From positions 34,235 through 98,234 of the forward strand of contig NZ_DATJIY010000160.1 of assembly GCF_035492835.1 (NCBI RefSeq): a stretch of 64,000 nucleotides of DNA, read 5' to 3'. The translations under genes were made by a program, and so were the position numbers. Every line of letters starts with the position of its first letter. The first letter of the stretch is position 1. Below, piece after piece: positions 49,492-59,008 of the stretch. Source of the stretch: Dinghuibacter sp035492835 (GTDB lineage: Bacteria > Bacteroidota > Bacteroidia > Chitinophagales > Chitinophagaceae). The notes below the pieces were generated by a model. That model was not told the DNA's origin. It did not search any database and worked only from the letters and a program-made list of their open reading frames with translations.

Positions 49492-49502
49492 TTGGATAAA
49501 AG
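49460..49502 (+). promoter_or_regulatory. Compound operator upstream of susC of PUL2
   Basis: A tandem 10-bp repeat, CAGACTAGAC at 49474-49483 and CAGACTAGTT at 49484-49493, is flanked by an exact 11-bp inverted repeat, CTTTTATCCAA (49460-49470) and TTGGATAAAAG (49492-49502). A TACTTTTA box just upstream (49458-49465) could be the -7 element. The tandem repeat recurs at 57021 before the first PUL2 glycosidase. Candidate binding site of the GntR-type regulator. Confidence 0.62.
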
Positions 49503-49527
49503 CTAAAGAACTCCAAAAACTAACGTC

Positions 49528-52500
49528 ATGCTTGCAAGAACGCTCTTTAGGATGTGCCTCCTCGGCTTTGCCGTAGGGGGCTTTCTTATGCCGGCCGGTG
49601 TCGTAACGGCCCAGGCCCTCAGACAAGTCACGGGCCGGGTTACGGACTCGACGGGCGCTTCCCTGGGTGGGGTAAGCGTCGGCGTCCGGGGCTCCAAACG
49701 CGGGGCGACCACGGATTCGACCGGCTATTTCGTGTTGAACGTTCCTGGTAGCGGGAACGCGGTGCTGACCTTCTCCATGGTCGGCTTCCGGGACCAATCG
49801 GTTCCACTGAACGGACAGACTTCGATCACGGTCGCGCTGTTGGGCGGCCGTAAGGACATGGGCGACGTCGTCGTCATCGGTTACGGCACCCGGAAAAAGG
49901 TGAACCTAACCGGGGCGGTGAGCGAGATCAGCGGGGCGGAGATCGCCAAATCGCCGGTAGCCAATATTTCCAACACGCTGGGCGGCGCGATGCCCGGGTT
50001 GATCGTCAATACGCGCAGCGGCGAACCGGGGGCGGACGACGCCTCGTTCTATATCCGGGGGATCGGCACGCTGGGGAATACGGCGCCGTTGATCGTGATC
50101 GACGGCATCCCGGACCGGCAAGGCGGTTTTAACCGGCTCGACCCCGCCGACATCGAATCGTTCACGGTGCTCAAGGACGCATCGGGCGCCATTTATGGGG
50201 CCCGCGCGGCAAACGGGGTGGTGCTGATCACCACCAAGCGGGGGGTCAATGGGAAGCCTACCCTTTCGTTTACGACCAACAGCGCATGGACGCAACCCAC
50301 GCGCGTGCCTAAAATGCTGGACTCCCACGACTATGCGGAGTCGGTGAACGAATACGACGCCCTGGTCGGGCAGCAGCCGACGTACACGGCGGACCAGCTC
50401 CAGAAGTACGCGGACGGCTCCGATCCGCTGGGTTATCCCAACACCAACTGGTGGAAGACGGTGATGCGGCCCTGGTCATACCAGAACAACGACGTGATGT
50501 CGCTCAGGGGCGGCTCGGATAAAGTGAAATACTACCTGTCTGGCCAATACCTCCGGCAGAACAGCATGTACCGGGGCGGGTCGGACTACTACACCAACAA
50601 GAACGCCCGCGCGAACGTGGACATCCAGGCGACGCCGTCCTTCCGGCTGGGCCTGGATGCCATGTACCGCAATGAATACAAGCTGGGCGAAGGGCCGCAG
50701 TACGGCAGCGCCGGCGATATCTTCCAGGAGCTGTGGAGCGCCTATCCCTACCTGGTGCCCAGGTATCCCGACGGAAAGGTCGGCGTCGGCATCGGCGGCG
50801 GCCCGCAAAACAGCATGGTCTACGTCCTGAACGGCGCCCTGGGCAACACGACGACCAACTACGACTTCCTGCAAACAAAGACCTCGTTCAACTGGAACTG
50901 GGACCGGATCACGCCGGGGCTTCACTTCGACGGCTACTACAGCTACGACCTGTTCTACTACGGGTACAAGGGTTTTAACGCACAGCCGCCGCCCGCCTAC
51001 AGCTATAACGAGACCACGCAGACCTACACCGAGGTCCAAAGCTCCATCCCGCCGAACCTGTCGATCACCGATAGCAAAACGCAAGACCAGCTGGTCAACT
51101 TCAAGCTCGGGTACGACCGGAAATTCGGCAAGAGCACCCTCGAGGCGTTCGCGGCCTACGAAATGTCCCGCGAAACCTACACGGAACTGGACGCCTATCG
51201 AACCGGTTTTTTGAGCAACAGCGTGCAGGACTTGTTCGCGGGCAGCACCATCGGGCAGACGAACAACTCGGTGACGACCTACACGGCCCGGCAGAACTAT
51301 ATCGGCCGTGTCGCCTACAACTATGACGACCGCTACCTCATCGAGGTCAACATGCGGGAAGACGGATCACCCAACTTCCCCCAGGGGAAACAATATGGCT
51401 TTTTCCCGGAAGTACAGGCGGGATGGCGCGTGTCCAACGAATCGTTTTTCCACTCCGGGGTGATCGATGAGCTGAAGATACGGGGCAGCATCGGCCAGAC
51501 GGGTAACGACGCGGTCAACCCGTTCCAGTACATACAGACCTACCAATTACAGGCAGGGCAGCTGTCTCAGTACCTGGCAGCGGGTTATTTCTTTGGTACG
51601 ACACCGACACAGGTCCCGGGTTTTGTGCTCGGACCGACGCCCAACGTGAACATCACCTGGGAAACCGCCACGACGACGGATCTGGGCGTGGATATGCGGC
51701 TCTTCAAGAACTTTACGATAGACCTCGACGTGTTCCGTAGCATGCGGACGCACATCCTGGTACCCCCGAACGAGACCGTGCCCCAGTATACGGGGTTGAC
51801 GCTGCCGGATGAAAACCTCGGCAAGGTGCTGAACCACGGGCTGGACTTCCAGCTGGGCTGGCGCAAGAGCCCGAGCCGCGACTTTTCCTATTTCCTCACG
51901 GGCAACTTCACGTTCGTGGTCAACAAGGTGGTGTATGAAGCGGAGCCCTCCAGCGTTCCCTCCTACCAGCGGATGACAGGGCACCCGATCGGGTCGTTCC
52001 TCCTCTACCAGTCGATGGGGTTATACCAGGATACGGCCACGGTCAGCCACACGCCCCATCCCCTGGGATCGGGGCCCGGCGACATCCGTTACAAGGACGT
52101 CAACGGCGACGGACAGATCAACGGGCTGGACGAGGTCCGGACCAACCTTTCGGAGACGCCCGAAATCATGTACGGGCTCACCTTCGGCGGGAAATACAAG
52201 GCCTTTGACGTGACCGTGTTCTTCCAGGGCCAGGCAGCGGCCAAAGCCATGCTACAACCCGGCGGGCTGAACATGGCGCAACAGTTCTACGACGGCCGGT
52301 GGTTGAAGCCGGGCGACGACAAATATCCCCGCACCTTCAACGGCCCCACGAATGCCACCTACGGATCGAATACCTACGGATCGACCTTCTGGCTGCTGAA
52401 CGACGGCTTCCTCAGGATGAAGAACGTGGAGATCGGGTACAACTTCCCGCGGGGTGGCGTACTCGCAAAAGCAAAGATCGCTTCGGCCCGGTTGTACGTC

Positions 52501-52635
52501 AGCGGGAACAACCTCTTCTCGATCGACAAATGGGGGCCGTCCTTCGATCCGGAAGCGCCCAGCGGGCCGTCCACCAACGGCCGGTATTATCCCCAACAGC
52601 GGGTGCTGAATGTAGGCTTGAACGTAACCTTTTAA
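49528..52635 (+). CDS. SusC/RagA-family TonB-dependent outer membrane transporter (PUL2)
   Basis: Outer-membrane transporter of 1035 residues. A signal segment (FRMCLLGFAVGGFLMPAGVVTAQA), CarboxypepD_reg-like domain (QVTGRVTDSTGASLGGVSVGVRG), plug starting DVVVIGYGTRKKVNLTGAVSEISG with DASGAIYGARAANGVVLITTKRG, then the barrel ending LNVGLNVTF. Close in plan to the PUL1 transporter. It is followed 10 bases later by its SusD partner. The preceding compound operator suggests control by the GntR regulator in this locus rather than by an HTCS. Confidence 0.97.
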   Translation: MLARTLFRMCLLGFAVGGFLMPAGVVTAQALRQVTGRVTDSTGASLGGVSVGVRGSKRGATTDSTGYFVLNVPGSGNAVLTFSMVGFRDQSVPLNGQTSITVALLGGRKDMGDVVVIGYGTRKKVNLTGAVSEISGAEIAKSPVANISNTLGGAMPGLIVNTRSGEPGADDASFYIRGIGTLGNTAPLIVIDGIPDRQGGFNRLDPADIESFTVLKDASGAIYGARAANGVVLITTKRGVNGKPTLSFTTNSAWTQPTRVPKMLDSHDYAESVNEYDALVGQQPTYTADQLQKYADGSDPLGYPNTNWWKTVMRPWSYQNNDVMSLRGGSDKVKYYLSGQYLRQNSMYRGGSDYYTNKNARANVDIQATPSFRLGLDAMYRNEYKLGEGPQYGSAGDIFQELWSAYPYLVPRYPDGKVGVGIGGGPQNSMVYVLNGALGNTTTNYDFLQTKTSFNWNWDRITPGLHFDGYYSYDLFYYGYKGFNAQPPPAYSYNETTQTYTEVQSSIPPNLSITDSKTQDQLVNFKLGYDRKFGKSTLEAFAAYEMSRETYTELDAYRTGFLSNSVQDLFAGSTIGQTNNSVTTYTARQNYIGRVAYNYDDRYLIEVNMREDGSPNFPQGKQYGFFPEVQAGWRVSNESFFHSGVIDELKIRGSIGQTGNDAVNPFQYIQTYQLQAGQLSQYLAAGYFFGTTPTQVPGFVLGPTPNVNITWETATTTDLGVDMRLFKNFTIDLDVFRSMRTHILVPPNETVPQYTGLTLPDENLGKVLNHGLDFQLGWRKSPSRDFSYFLTGNFTFVVNKVVYEAEPSSVPSYQRMTGHPIGSFLLYQSMGLYQDTATVSHTPHPLGSGPGDIRYKDVNGDGQINGLDEVRTNLSETPEIMYGLTFGGKYKAFDVTVFFQGQAAAKAMLQPGGLNMAQQFYDGRWLKPGDDKYPRTFNGPTNATYGSNTYGSTFWLLNDGFLRMKNVEIGYNFPRGGVLAKAKIASARLYVSGNNLFSIDKWGPSFDPEAPSGPSTNGRYYPQQRVLNVGLNVTF

Positions 52636-52645
52636 ACGAAAAATC

Positions 52646-54295
52646 ATGAAGACGATATATAGCTTGCTGGCCGTGTCGCTGCTGGCGCTCGGCGCCTGTA
52701 AAAAGGTCCTGGACATCCAGCCGACGAGCTCTTTTACGACCGACGCGGTCTGGACGAGCCCTTCGCTGGTGCAGGTCTTTGTCAACGAAATTTATACCGA
52801 AGCGGTGCCCGCCTTCAAGGACGGCGGCTTTGGATGGGGCTCGCAGACCGACGAGCTGTTCAGCAATTTCAACTGGTGTAACGAAAACCAATACGTCCAG
52901 GGACAGGCGACGCCGGACAACCAGGGCAGCTCGTTCCCGCTGAACTACAGCTCCACCCTGAACTGGTGGCCCACGCTGTACAGCACGATCCAGAAATGCA
53001 ATACCTATTTCCAGAACATCGGGAGTTTGGACACGGTGGGTAACGGGGCGCTGATCGCCTCGTTGAACGGCCAGGTGCACTTCCTGCGCGCGTTGTGCTA
53101 TTTCCAGCTCCTGGAACGTTTCGGGGGCGTGCCGCTGATTACGAAGGTGTATACCACGAACGACACCAGGTTCAATGAGACCCGGGCCACCTGGGACTCG
53201 ACGGAGGCGTTTATCCTGTCGGACATCGCCGCCGCGCTGCCGGGCCTGCAGCCCACCCCTCCGTCGGGTCAGGAAGGAACAGTGACCACCGGGGCCGCGC
53301 TGGCCCTGAAGTCCCGGCTCCTGCTCTACGCCGCCAGCCCTTATTTCAACACCGCCAACGACCAAACGAAGTGGCAGGCGGCCGCCGACGCGGCCCTGGC
53401 CGTGATCAACCTGAACCAGTACACGCTCTACGGTAGCTCCACGACCTATGGGAAGATCTTTACGGATTTTTTCAACACCGAGGTCATCTTCGCCCGGGTC
53501 TTCGGGGATGTATTCGAAGACCGTTACAATACCGTGTATCGCGACCTCAGCCCGAACGGGTATAATGGCTACAGCGCCTACAACGTGCTCGAGCAGATGG
53601 TGGAAGCCTTCCAAATGAACGACGGCTCGGCCTTCAGCTGGAGCAATCCGGCGGAGGCCGCAAATCCTTACCAGAACCGGGACCCCCGTTTTTATGCCGA
53701 TATCCTTTTCAACGGCGCTTCCTTCCAGGGGCGGGCGGCCCAGTTCTGGCTGGGCGGCCTGGATTCGAAGCTGAGCTCGCTATCCCCCTGGAACGCTTCC
53801 AAGACCGGTTATACGATCCTGAAGATGGTCGATTCCACCTATAACTTCAACGTAGAGCCCTACAGCGCGGCGCAGTGGATCATCTTCCGGTTGTCCGAGA
53901 TCTACCTCAATTACGCGGAGGCGGAAGCGGAATTGGGACAGACGGGCCCGGCGCTCACCTATCTGAATAAGATCCGGGAACGCGCCGGCATGCCGGACGT
54001 TAATTCCCCGGGTGGGGACGACCTCGTCCAGAAGATCCGCCAGGAGCGGAGGATAGAGCTTTGTTTTGAGGGGCACCGGTTCTTCGACCTCCGTCGCTGG
54101 GGCATCGCCGACCAGGGCAACGGGGATGCGCTGGGTATCATCATCACGCCCACGAACCCGCAGAATACTACCTTTAAATACCAGGTGGATACGGTTCAGA
54201 CGCGGGTGTGGATGCCGGGCTTTTATTTCTATCCGATACCCCGGTCGGAGATACAGGCCAACCCCAACCTCACCCAGAATACAGGATATAACTAG
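52646..54295 (+). CDS. SusD/RagB-family nutrient-binding outer membrane lipoprotein (PUL2)
   Basis: Lipoprotein of 549 residues starting MKTIYSLLAVSLLALGAC, with the lipid-anchored cysteine at 18. SusD features are QVHFLRALCYFQLLERFGGVPLIT, IRQERRIELCFEGHRFFDLRRWGIADQ and the C-terminal FYPIPRSEIQANPNLTQNTGY. It pairs with the SusC immediately upstream. The ligand is unknown; the enzymes of the locus are of unassigned specificity. Confidence 0.96.
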   Translation: MKTIYSLLAVSLLALGACKKVLDIQPTSSFTTDAVWTSPSLVQVFVNEIYTEAVPAFKDGGFGWGSQTDELFSNFNWCNENQYVQGQATPDNQGSSFPLNYSSTLNWWPTLYSTIQKCNTYFQNIGSLDTVGNGALIASLNGQVHFLRALCYFQLLERFGGVPLITKVYTTNDTRFNETRATWDSTEAFILSDIAAALPGLQPTPPSGQEGTVTTGAALALKSRLLLYAASPYFNTANDQTKWQAAADAALAVINLNQYTLYGSSTTYGKIFTDFFNTEVIFARVFGDVFEDRYNTVYRDLSPNGYNGYSAYNVLEQMVEAFQMNDGSAFSWSNPAEAANPYQNRDPRFYADILFNGASFQGRAAQFWLGGLDSKLSSLSPWNASKTGYTILKMVDSTYNFNVEPYSAAQWIIFRLSEIYLNYAEAEAELGQTGPALTYLNKIRERAGMPDVNSPGGDDLVQKIRQERRIELCFEGHRFFDLRRWGIADQGNGDALGIIITPTNPQNTTFKYQVDTVQTRVWMPGFYFYPIPRSEIQANPNLTQNTGYN

Positions 54296-54344
54296 TCGCG
54301 TGGCGGCCGGGCGCAACCCGGAAACTTGGTGTATATTGGAAATT

Positions 54345-55355
54345 ATGAAATCGGTTTTTGGTGAAATAAAGAAGCTGGCGGCCGTCCCTTCCTTCTCCAA
54401 GCACGACCGCCTGGTACAGGGGATCATCAACGCCATTGATGAAAAGGTGCTGGTGACGGACGACCTTTTGCCTTCGCTCAACGAGATGATCCGGGAGCTG
54501 CGGTTTTCGAGAGATACGGTGGTCAAGGGATACCGGGAGCTGATCAACCGCGGGTTGATCGGCTCCACCCGCGGGCGGGGATATTATGTGACCAACGGGA
54601 ATACCGGGCAGACCCTGCAGGTGGCGTTGATGATGTACAATATGGACACCTTCGAGGAACAGTTCTACCGGAATTTCCGGGCGGAGCTGGGGCCCAACGT
54701 CCACCTCAACGTTTTTTTCCACCACGGTAACATAGAGGTCTTTGAAACCATCCTGGCCCAGATCAAGGGCAAGTACGGGATGTATGTGATCGCGCCGATC
54801 CCGCACCAGCGGACCCGCGAGCTCCTGGAGACCATCCCCCGGAACCGCTTCCTGATGGTGGACCGGCACGAACCGATCGAGGGCGCGTTCAACCATATCA
54901 CCCAGGAGTTCGCGCATTCTTCCTACCGGATATTCATGGAGCTGGCGCCGGTGATCGGGAAGTTCGACGAGATGATCTTCTATCATTCGGCGGATTCGCT
55001 CGACCCCAAGGAGATCGTGGGGGCGTTCAAAAAATTCCTGAAGGATGCCAGGATAAAGGGCAGGATACTCCCCGAGTTCAAACCGGGGACCCTGGAAAAG
55101 GGCAAAGTATACTTTACCCTCGACAACTTTGCCGTATTCGCGATGTTGAAGGAGTGTAAACAAAAAAAGCTGAAACCAGGGAAAGACCTCGGCGTGCTGT
55201 CGCATAACGACGAGCCTGCCAAGGAGCTGATCGGGATTACGACCTATTCGGCGGACTTTTCCCTAATGGGGAAAAAGGCGGGCGAGTTCGTGATGGGCAG
55301 GGTGCCGGTGCGCGAAACGATGCCGATGGTGTTGTGGAGAAGGAACACGTTATAG
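54345..55355 (+). CDS. GntR-family regulator with LacI-type sugar-sensor domain
   Basis: Regulator of 336 residues. The N-terminal winged helix of the GntR type reads FSKHDRLVQGIINAIDEKVLVTDDLLPSLNEMIRELRFSRDTVVKGYRELINRGLIGSTRGRGYYV. Residues about 90-336 form a periplasmic-binding-protein-like domain (LQVALMMYNMDTFEEQFYRNFRAEL, GKDLGVLSHNDEPAKELIGITTYSADFSLMGKKAGEFV), the AraR-like architecture that senses a sugar. The start is the ATG at 54345, 5 bases after a TATATTGG promoter-like box. It sits between susCD and the symporter gene and is the natural regulator of PUL2. Confidence 0.92.
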   Translation: MKSVFGEIKKLAAVPSFSKHDRLVQGIINAIDEKVLVTDDLLPSLNEMIRELRFSRDTVVKGYRELINRGLIGSTRGRGYYVTNGNTGQTLQVALMMYNMDTFEEQFYRNFRAELGPNVHLNVFFHHGNIEVFETILAQIKGKYGMYVIAPIPHQRTRELLETIPRNRFLMVDRHEPIEGAFNHITQEFAHSSYRIFMELAPVIGKFDEMIFYHSADSLDPKEIVGAFKKFLKDARIKGRILPEFKPGTLEKGKVYFTLDNFAVFAMLKECKQKKLKPGKDLGVLSHNDEPAKELIGITTYSADFSLMGKKAGEFVMGRVPVRETMPMVLWRRNTL

Positions 55356-56957
55356 GTGGGAAATATCGTCACGATAGGCAGTTTTCTGCTGTTCACGGGG
55401 ATCATCGCCTTTGTGGCCTGGCGACAGGCCAGGAAAACAAAAGTGGATACCCTGAGCGGGTTGTTCCTCGCCGGACGGAGCCTGGGTTTCCTGGTCGTGG
55501 GCGGCGGCTTGTTGTTCGCCAACATCAACACGGCGACGATCGTCGGCGAGAACGAGCTGGTTTATACCAACGACATGACCGTGATGGCCTGGGGGATGAC
55601 GTCGGTGCTCGCCATGCTGGTGGTCTCCGAATTCATCATGCCGATCTATCTGCGCACCGGTATCGCCACCACCCCGGAGTATCTGGCGCGACGGTACGAC
55701 CGGTCGACAGGGAAACTGGTGTCGGTGATTTTCCTGGTGAGCTATGTGGTGAACCTTTTGCCCACCGTCCTCTACAGCGGGGCGGTCGCTTTCAACGGTC
55801 TGTTTCACGTGTCCGGCCGTCTGGGGATCGACTATTGGAGCGCGATCTGGATACTCGTCTGGATCATGGGCGCGACGGGTTGTCTTTACAGCGTGCTGGG
55901 CGGCCTCCGCGCGATCGCGGTCTCCGACACGTTGTTGGGCATGGGGATATTTGCCGGTGGGGTGCTGCTGCCGTTTTTTGCCCTCCGCTATGTGGGGCAT
56001 GGCGACCTGGCGGCGGGTCTCCACACGGTGCTCGGCAGTCACAAGGAACACCTGAACAGCATCGGCCGGGCCACGGACCCGATCCCCTTTTCGACCCTGT
56101 TCACCGGTATGATCCTGGTCAACCTGTACTATTGGGGGACCGAGCAGTATATCGTACAGCAAGTGCTGGCCTCCCGCGACCTGAAGACCTGTCAGCAGGG
56201 CATCGCGGTGGCCTGTCTGGGGAAGCTGGTGTCGCCCCTGCTGCTAAACATCCCGGGGTTGATCGCGGTACACGTATTCACCCACCTGTCCAACAGCGCG
56301 GAGGTGTTCCCTGCCCTGTCGGCGCTGGTGTCGCCCCCCTTTATCACGGGGTACCTGGCGGCGATCATTTTCGGGGCGGGCCTGAGCACCTTCAACGCGG
56401 GGTTGAACAGCAGCAGCACCCTCTTCGTGCTGAACATCTACCGCCCGTGGCGGATCGAGAAGGGACGGAGCGTGGAGGAGCGGGCCATGGTCCGCGTGGC
56501 GAAGCGGTTCGAGCTGGCGGTGTGTTTCCTGGCTATGTCGATCGCGCCTTTCCTGGTACTGGCGCGTCATGGGTTCTATACTTACGTGCAAACGGTCAAC
56601 GGGTTTTTCAATGTGCCGATCTTCACGGTGATCCTGGTAGGAATGATGACGAAAAGGGTCCCGCCGCTGGCGGCAAAATGTGGGTTGTTGTTTTTTATTG
56701 TCACCTATGGGCTCACCCAGACGGTTTTCCCGGTGCGGTTGCACTTCCTGCACGTGCTGGCCATCCTGTTTGCCGTGACGGCGGCGCTTATGCTGGCCAT
56801 CGGCCGGGTCCGGCCCATGGCCGAGCCCTATCGTCCGGTGATGGATGCCAAGGTGGCGCTTGCGCCCTGGAAGGACAGGCACGTATACGCTTTCTTGCTG
56901 CTGGCGGCGATGGTAGCGGCCTTCACGTTGTTTTCCCGGGCGGGCCTGGCGAAATGA
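55356..56957 (+). CDS. Sodium:solute symporter (SSS family)
   Basis: Inner-membrane transporter of 533 residues with about 13-14 helices. The family signature is visible in AGRSLGFLVVGGGLLFANINTATIVGENELVYTNDM and in IIFGAGLSTFNAGLNSSSTLFVLNIYRPW. It would import a sugar or organic acid with sodium. Translation starts at a GTG directly after the TAG of the GntR gene with no spacing, so the two are tightly coupled. In the locus it probably takes up the monosaccharide released by the periplasmic enzymes encoded next. Confidence 0.94.
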   Translation: MGNIVTIGSFLLFTGIIAFVAWRQARKTKVDTLSGLFLAGRSLGFLVVGGGLLFANINTATIVGENELVYTNDMTVMAWGMTSVLAMLVVSEFIMPIYLRTGIATTPEYLARRYDRSTGKLVSVIFLVSYVVNLLPTVLYSGAVAFNGLFHVSGRLGIDYWSAIWILVWIMGATGCLYSVLGGLRAIAVSDTLLGMGIFAGGVLLPFFALRYVGHGDLAAGLHTVLGSHKEHLNSIGRATDPIPFSTLFTGMILVNLYYWGTEQYIVQQVLASRDLKTCQQGIAVACLGKLVSPLLLNIPGLIAVHVFTHLSNSAEVFPALSALVSPPFITGYLAAIIFGAGLSTFNAGLNSSSTLFVLNIYRPWRIEKGRSVEERAMVRVAKRFELAVCFLAMSIAPFLVLARHGFYTYVQTVNGFFNVPIFTVILVGMMTKRVPPLAAKCGLLFFIVTYGLTQTVFPVRLHFLHVLAILFAVTAALMLAIGRVRPMAEPYRPVMDAKVALAPWKDRHVYAFLLLAAMVAAFTLFSRAGLAK

Positions 56958-57013
56958 CCGGCCTCGCCTGAAGTGCGGGCCTGACGAGATGAACAGACCC
57001 CGGGAAATAGTTC

Positions 57014-57040
57014 TATATTGCAGACTAGATCAGACTAGTA
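57014..57040 (+). promoter_or_regulatory. Promoter and tandem CAGACTAGAY operator before the PUL2 glycosidase
   Basis: A -7-like box TATATTGC (57014-57021) abuts two copies of the 10-bp repeat, CAGACTAGAT (57021-57030) and CAGACTAGTA (57031-57040), four bases before the ATG at 57045. The site covers the expected transcription start, which suits repression. The same repeat lies before susC at 49474. Confidence 0.62.
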
Positions 57041-57044
57041 TACT

Positions 57045-59003
57045 ATGAGGTATTGGATTGTATGGATGTTGCTGCTTGGAGGGACTGCTGTGTCCGCGCA
57101 ACCGGTACGGTGGTGCCTGACCGGGGATGGCGGCATCCGCTGGACGGTGGGCTCGGGACGTATGCATACCGATCACCTCGAAATGGCGGGGAAAGGGATG
57201 GCGGTCATCGTTACCTATGGCGTCGACGCGGACGGGGCGTTGGTCTTGTGGCAGCACCTCGTTTTCCCGGGACTTCGCATCCTGCCCAATGATACAAGGG
57301 GTAGCTACAGCCTGAAGGTGGCGGAGCACGTGGCGGACTCCATCACGGTGGACGGCCGGCCGATCGTCGAGCGGCCAACGGCTTTTTATATCAAGGGAGT
57401 GCTGAGGATCGAGAGCGGGACGCAGACGCCGCTGACAGTACAGCGGACGATCTTTCCTTCGGTGGACAAAAGGGCCTACCTGGAGCGATACGTACTGACC
57501 AACCATGGCGATGCATCCATAAAACTCCATTTGCCGGTGGTGAACACGGACAGCGTCACCGACGCAGCAAAGGAAGTGCTGGGCCCGTTCATCATTACGC
57601 GCCGGAGTTACGATGGCGGAGACTACGACCTGGCGCCCGGAGCCAGTCTGGCTTTTTCATATGTCCTTTCCGCCAGAAGGTCCTCCGACAATACGTATAC
57701 CTTTTCCGCCGGCTATGAATTGAAAAGACGCCAGGAGCTGGTCGGCCATGTATTCGACAAGCTCGTCCTTAGAACACCCAACGACACCATTAACCGCCTT
57801 TTCAGCTTCGCCAAGCTGCGGGCGGTGGAGAGTATCTACGACACCAAGGCGGGGTTGATGCACGGCCCCGGCGGCGGCGAGTACTACGCCGCCCTCTGGG
57901 CCAACGACCAGGGTGAGTATTCCAGCCCGTTTTTTCCCTTCCTGGGGAACGCGACGGGGAACGAGGCGGCGGAGAACACGTACCGGATGTTCGGCGCCTA
58001 TATGAACGCCGCTTATCGTTCCATCCCGAGCTCGATCGTCGCCGAGGGCGACACCATTTGGGCCGGTGCGGGAGATCGCGGCGACCAGGCAATGCTCGCC
58101 TACGGCGCGGCGCGTTTTGCGCTGGCTTACGGCGACACTATCGAGGCCCGGCGGTTGTGGCCGATGATAACGTGGTGTCTGGAATATATAAGACGCAAGC
58201 GCAACGGGGAGGGCGTAATCACGAGCGACTCCGACGAATTGGAGGGCCGTTTTCCCTCGGGGAAGATCAACCTGTCGACCAACGTGCTTGCCTATGGGGG
58301 ATTCCTCTACGCGGGGCGGCTCGCCCGGTCGTTTGGCGACAACGGCATGGCGAGGGGACTTGACAAAGAAGCGGCGCAATTGCGCGCCGCCATCGAAAGA
58401 TATTTTGGCGCGCGGGTGAGCGGCTACGACACCTATCGCTATTACGACGGCAACACCGTGCTACGCTCATGGATCTGTATGCCCCTGGTGATGGGCATCT
58501 ACGAGCGGGCCCCGGAAACAGTCAGGGCCTTGCTGTCACCTTATCTGTGGACAAAGAACGGCATCCTCACGCAGGAGGGCGATACCACGTTCTGGGACCG
58601 TTCCACGCTGTATGCTTTCCGGGGCCTGTTCTGCGCGGGCGCCACGGATACCTGTTACCGGTATTTCGCCTACTATACCCGGACCCGGCTGCTGGGAGAA
58701 CACGTTCCCTATCCGGTGGAGGCCTGGCCGGAAGGGAACCAGCGACACCTGTCGGCGGAGAGCGCCTTGTATTGCCGGGTCGTCACCGAAGGCCTTTTCG
58801 GGATCGACCCGCTCGGCCTGGGCAGTTTTTCGGTGACACCGCGGTTGCCGGCCGGTTGGTCATCGATGTCGCTGGATCACATGGCGGCGTTTGGCGCCGA
58901 CTGGCGGATCGAGGTGCGGGGCCGGCTCGTGACGATCTACCGTAACGGACGACAGGTGCGTCGCACGCTTTGGGACGGGCGGGCGCCGATCGTCATACGA
59001 TAA
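57045..59003 (+). CDS. Putative six-hairpin glycosidase (PUL2)
   Basis: Exported protein of 652 residues. Signal peptide MRYWIVWMLLLGGTAVSAQ, an N-terminal beta-sandwich (about 25-215), then an (alpha/alpha)6 toroid (about 240-560) with GGGEYYAALWANDQGEYSSPFFPFLGN, EGDTIWAGAGDRGDQAMLAYGAARFAL and PVEAWPEGNQRHLSAESALYCRVVTEGLFG, and a short C-terminal beta domain (SVTPRLPAGWSSMSL..WRIEVRGRLVTIYRNG). This is the plan of the GH65/GH78/GH95 type, but I cannot assign a numbered family. The acidic residues in ANDQGEY and EAWPEGN are candidate catalytic or substrate-binding groups. It would degrade the glycan imported by SusCD2 in the periplasm. Confidence 0.72.
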   Translation: MRYWIVWMLLLGGTAVSAQPVRWCLTGDGGIRWTVGSGRMHTDHLEMAGKGMAVIVTYGVDADGALVLWQHLVFPGLRILPNDTRGSYSLKVAEHVADSITVDGRPIVERPTAFYIKGVLRIESGTQTPLTVQRTIFPSVDKRAYLERYVLTNHGDASIKLHLPVVNTDSVTDAAKEVLGPFIITRRSYDGGDYDLAPGASLAFSYVLSARRSSDNTYTFSAGYELKRRQELVGHVFDKLVLRTPNDTINRLFSFAKLRAVESIYDTKAGLMHGPGGGEYYAALWANDQGEYSSPFFPFLGNATGNEAAENTYRMFGAYMNAAYRSIPSSIVAEGDTIWAGAGDRGDQAMLAYGAARFALAYGDTIEARRLWPMITWCLEYIRRKRNGEGVITSDSDELEGRFPSGKINLSTNVLAYGGFLYAGRLARSFGDNGMARGLDKEAAQLRAAIERYFGARVSGYDTYRYYDGNTVLRSWICMPLVMGIYERAPETVRALLSPYLWTKNGILTQEGDTTFWDRSTLYAFRGLFCAGATDTCYRYFAYYTRTRLLGEHVPYPVEAWPEGNQRHLSAESALYCRVVTEGLFGIDPLGLGSFSVTPRLPAGWSSMSLDHMAAFGADWRIEVRGRLVTIYRNGRQVRRTLWDGRAPIVIR

Positions 59004-59008
59004 ACGAT

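Noticed and set aside
52499..53614. 371-codon antisense frame over susD of PUL2
   Set aside because: Shadow frame.
54066..54344. Long N-terminal extension of the GntR gene
   Set aside because: It lies in another frame over the SusD gene; the family start and promoter box fix the ATG at 54345.
55334..56971. Open frame of 545 codons on the + strand over the symporter gene
   Set aside because: Composition is dominated by Gly, Arg, Pro and His; the overlapping frame encodes a clear SSS transporter.
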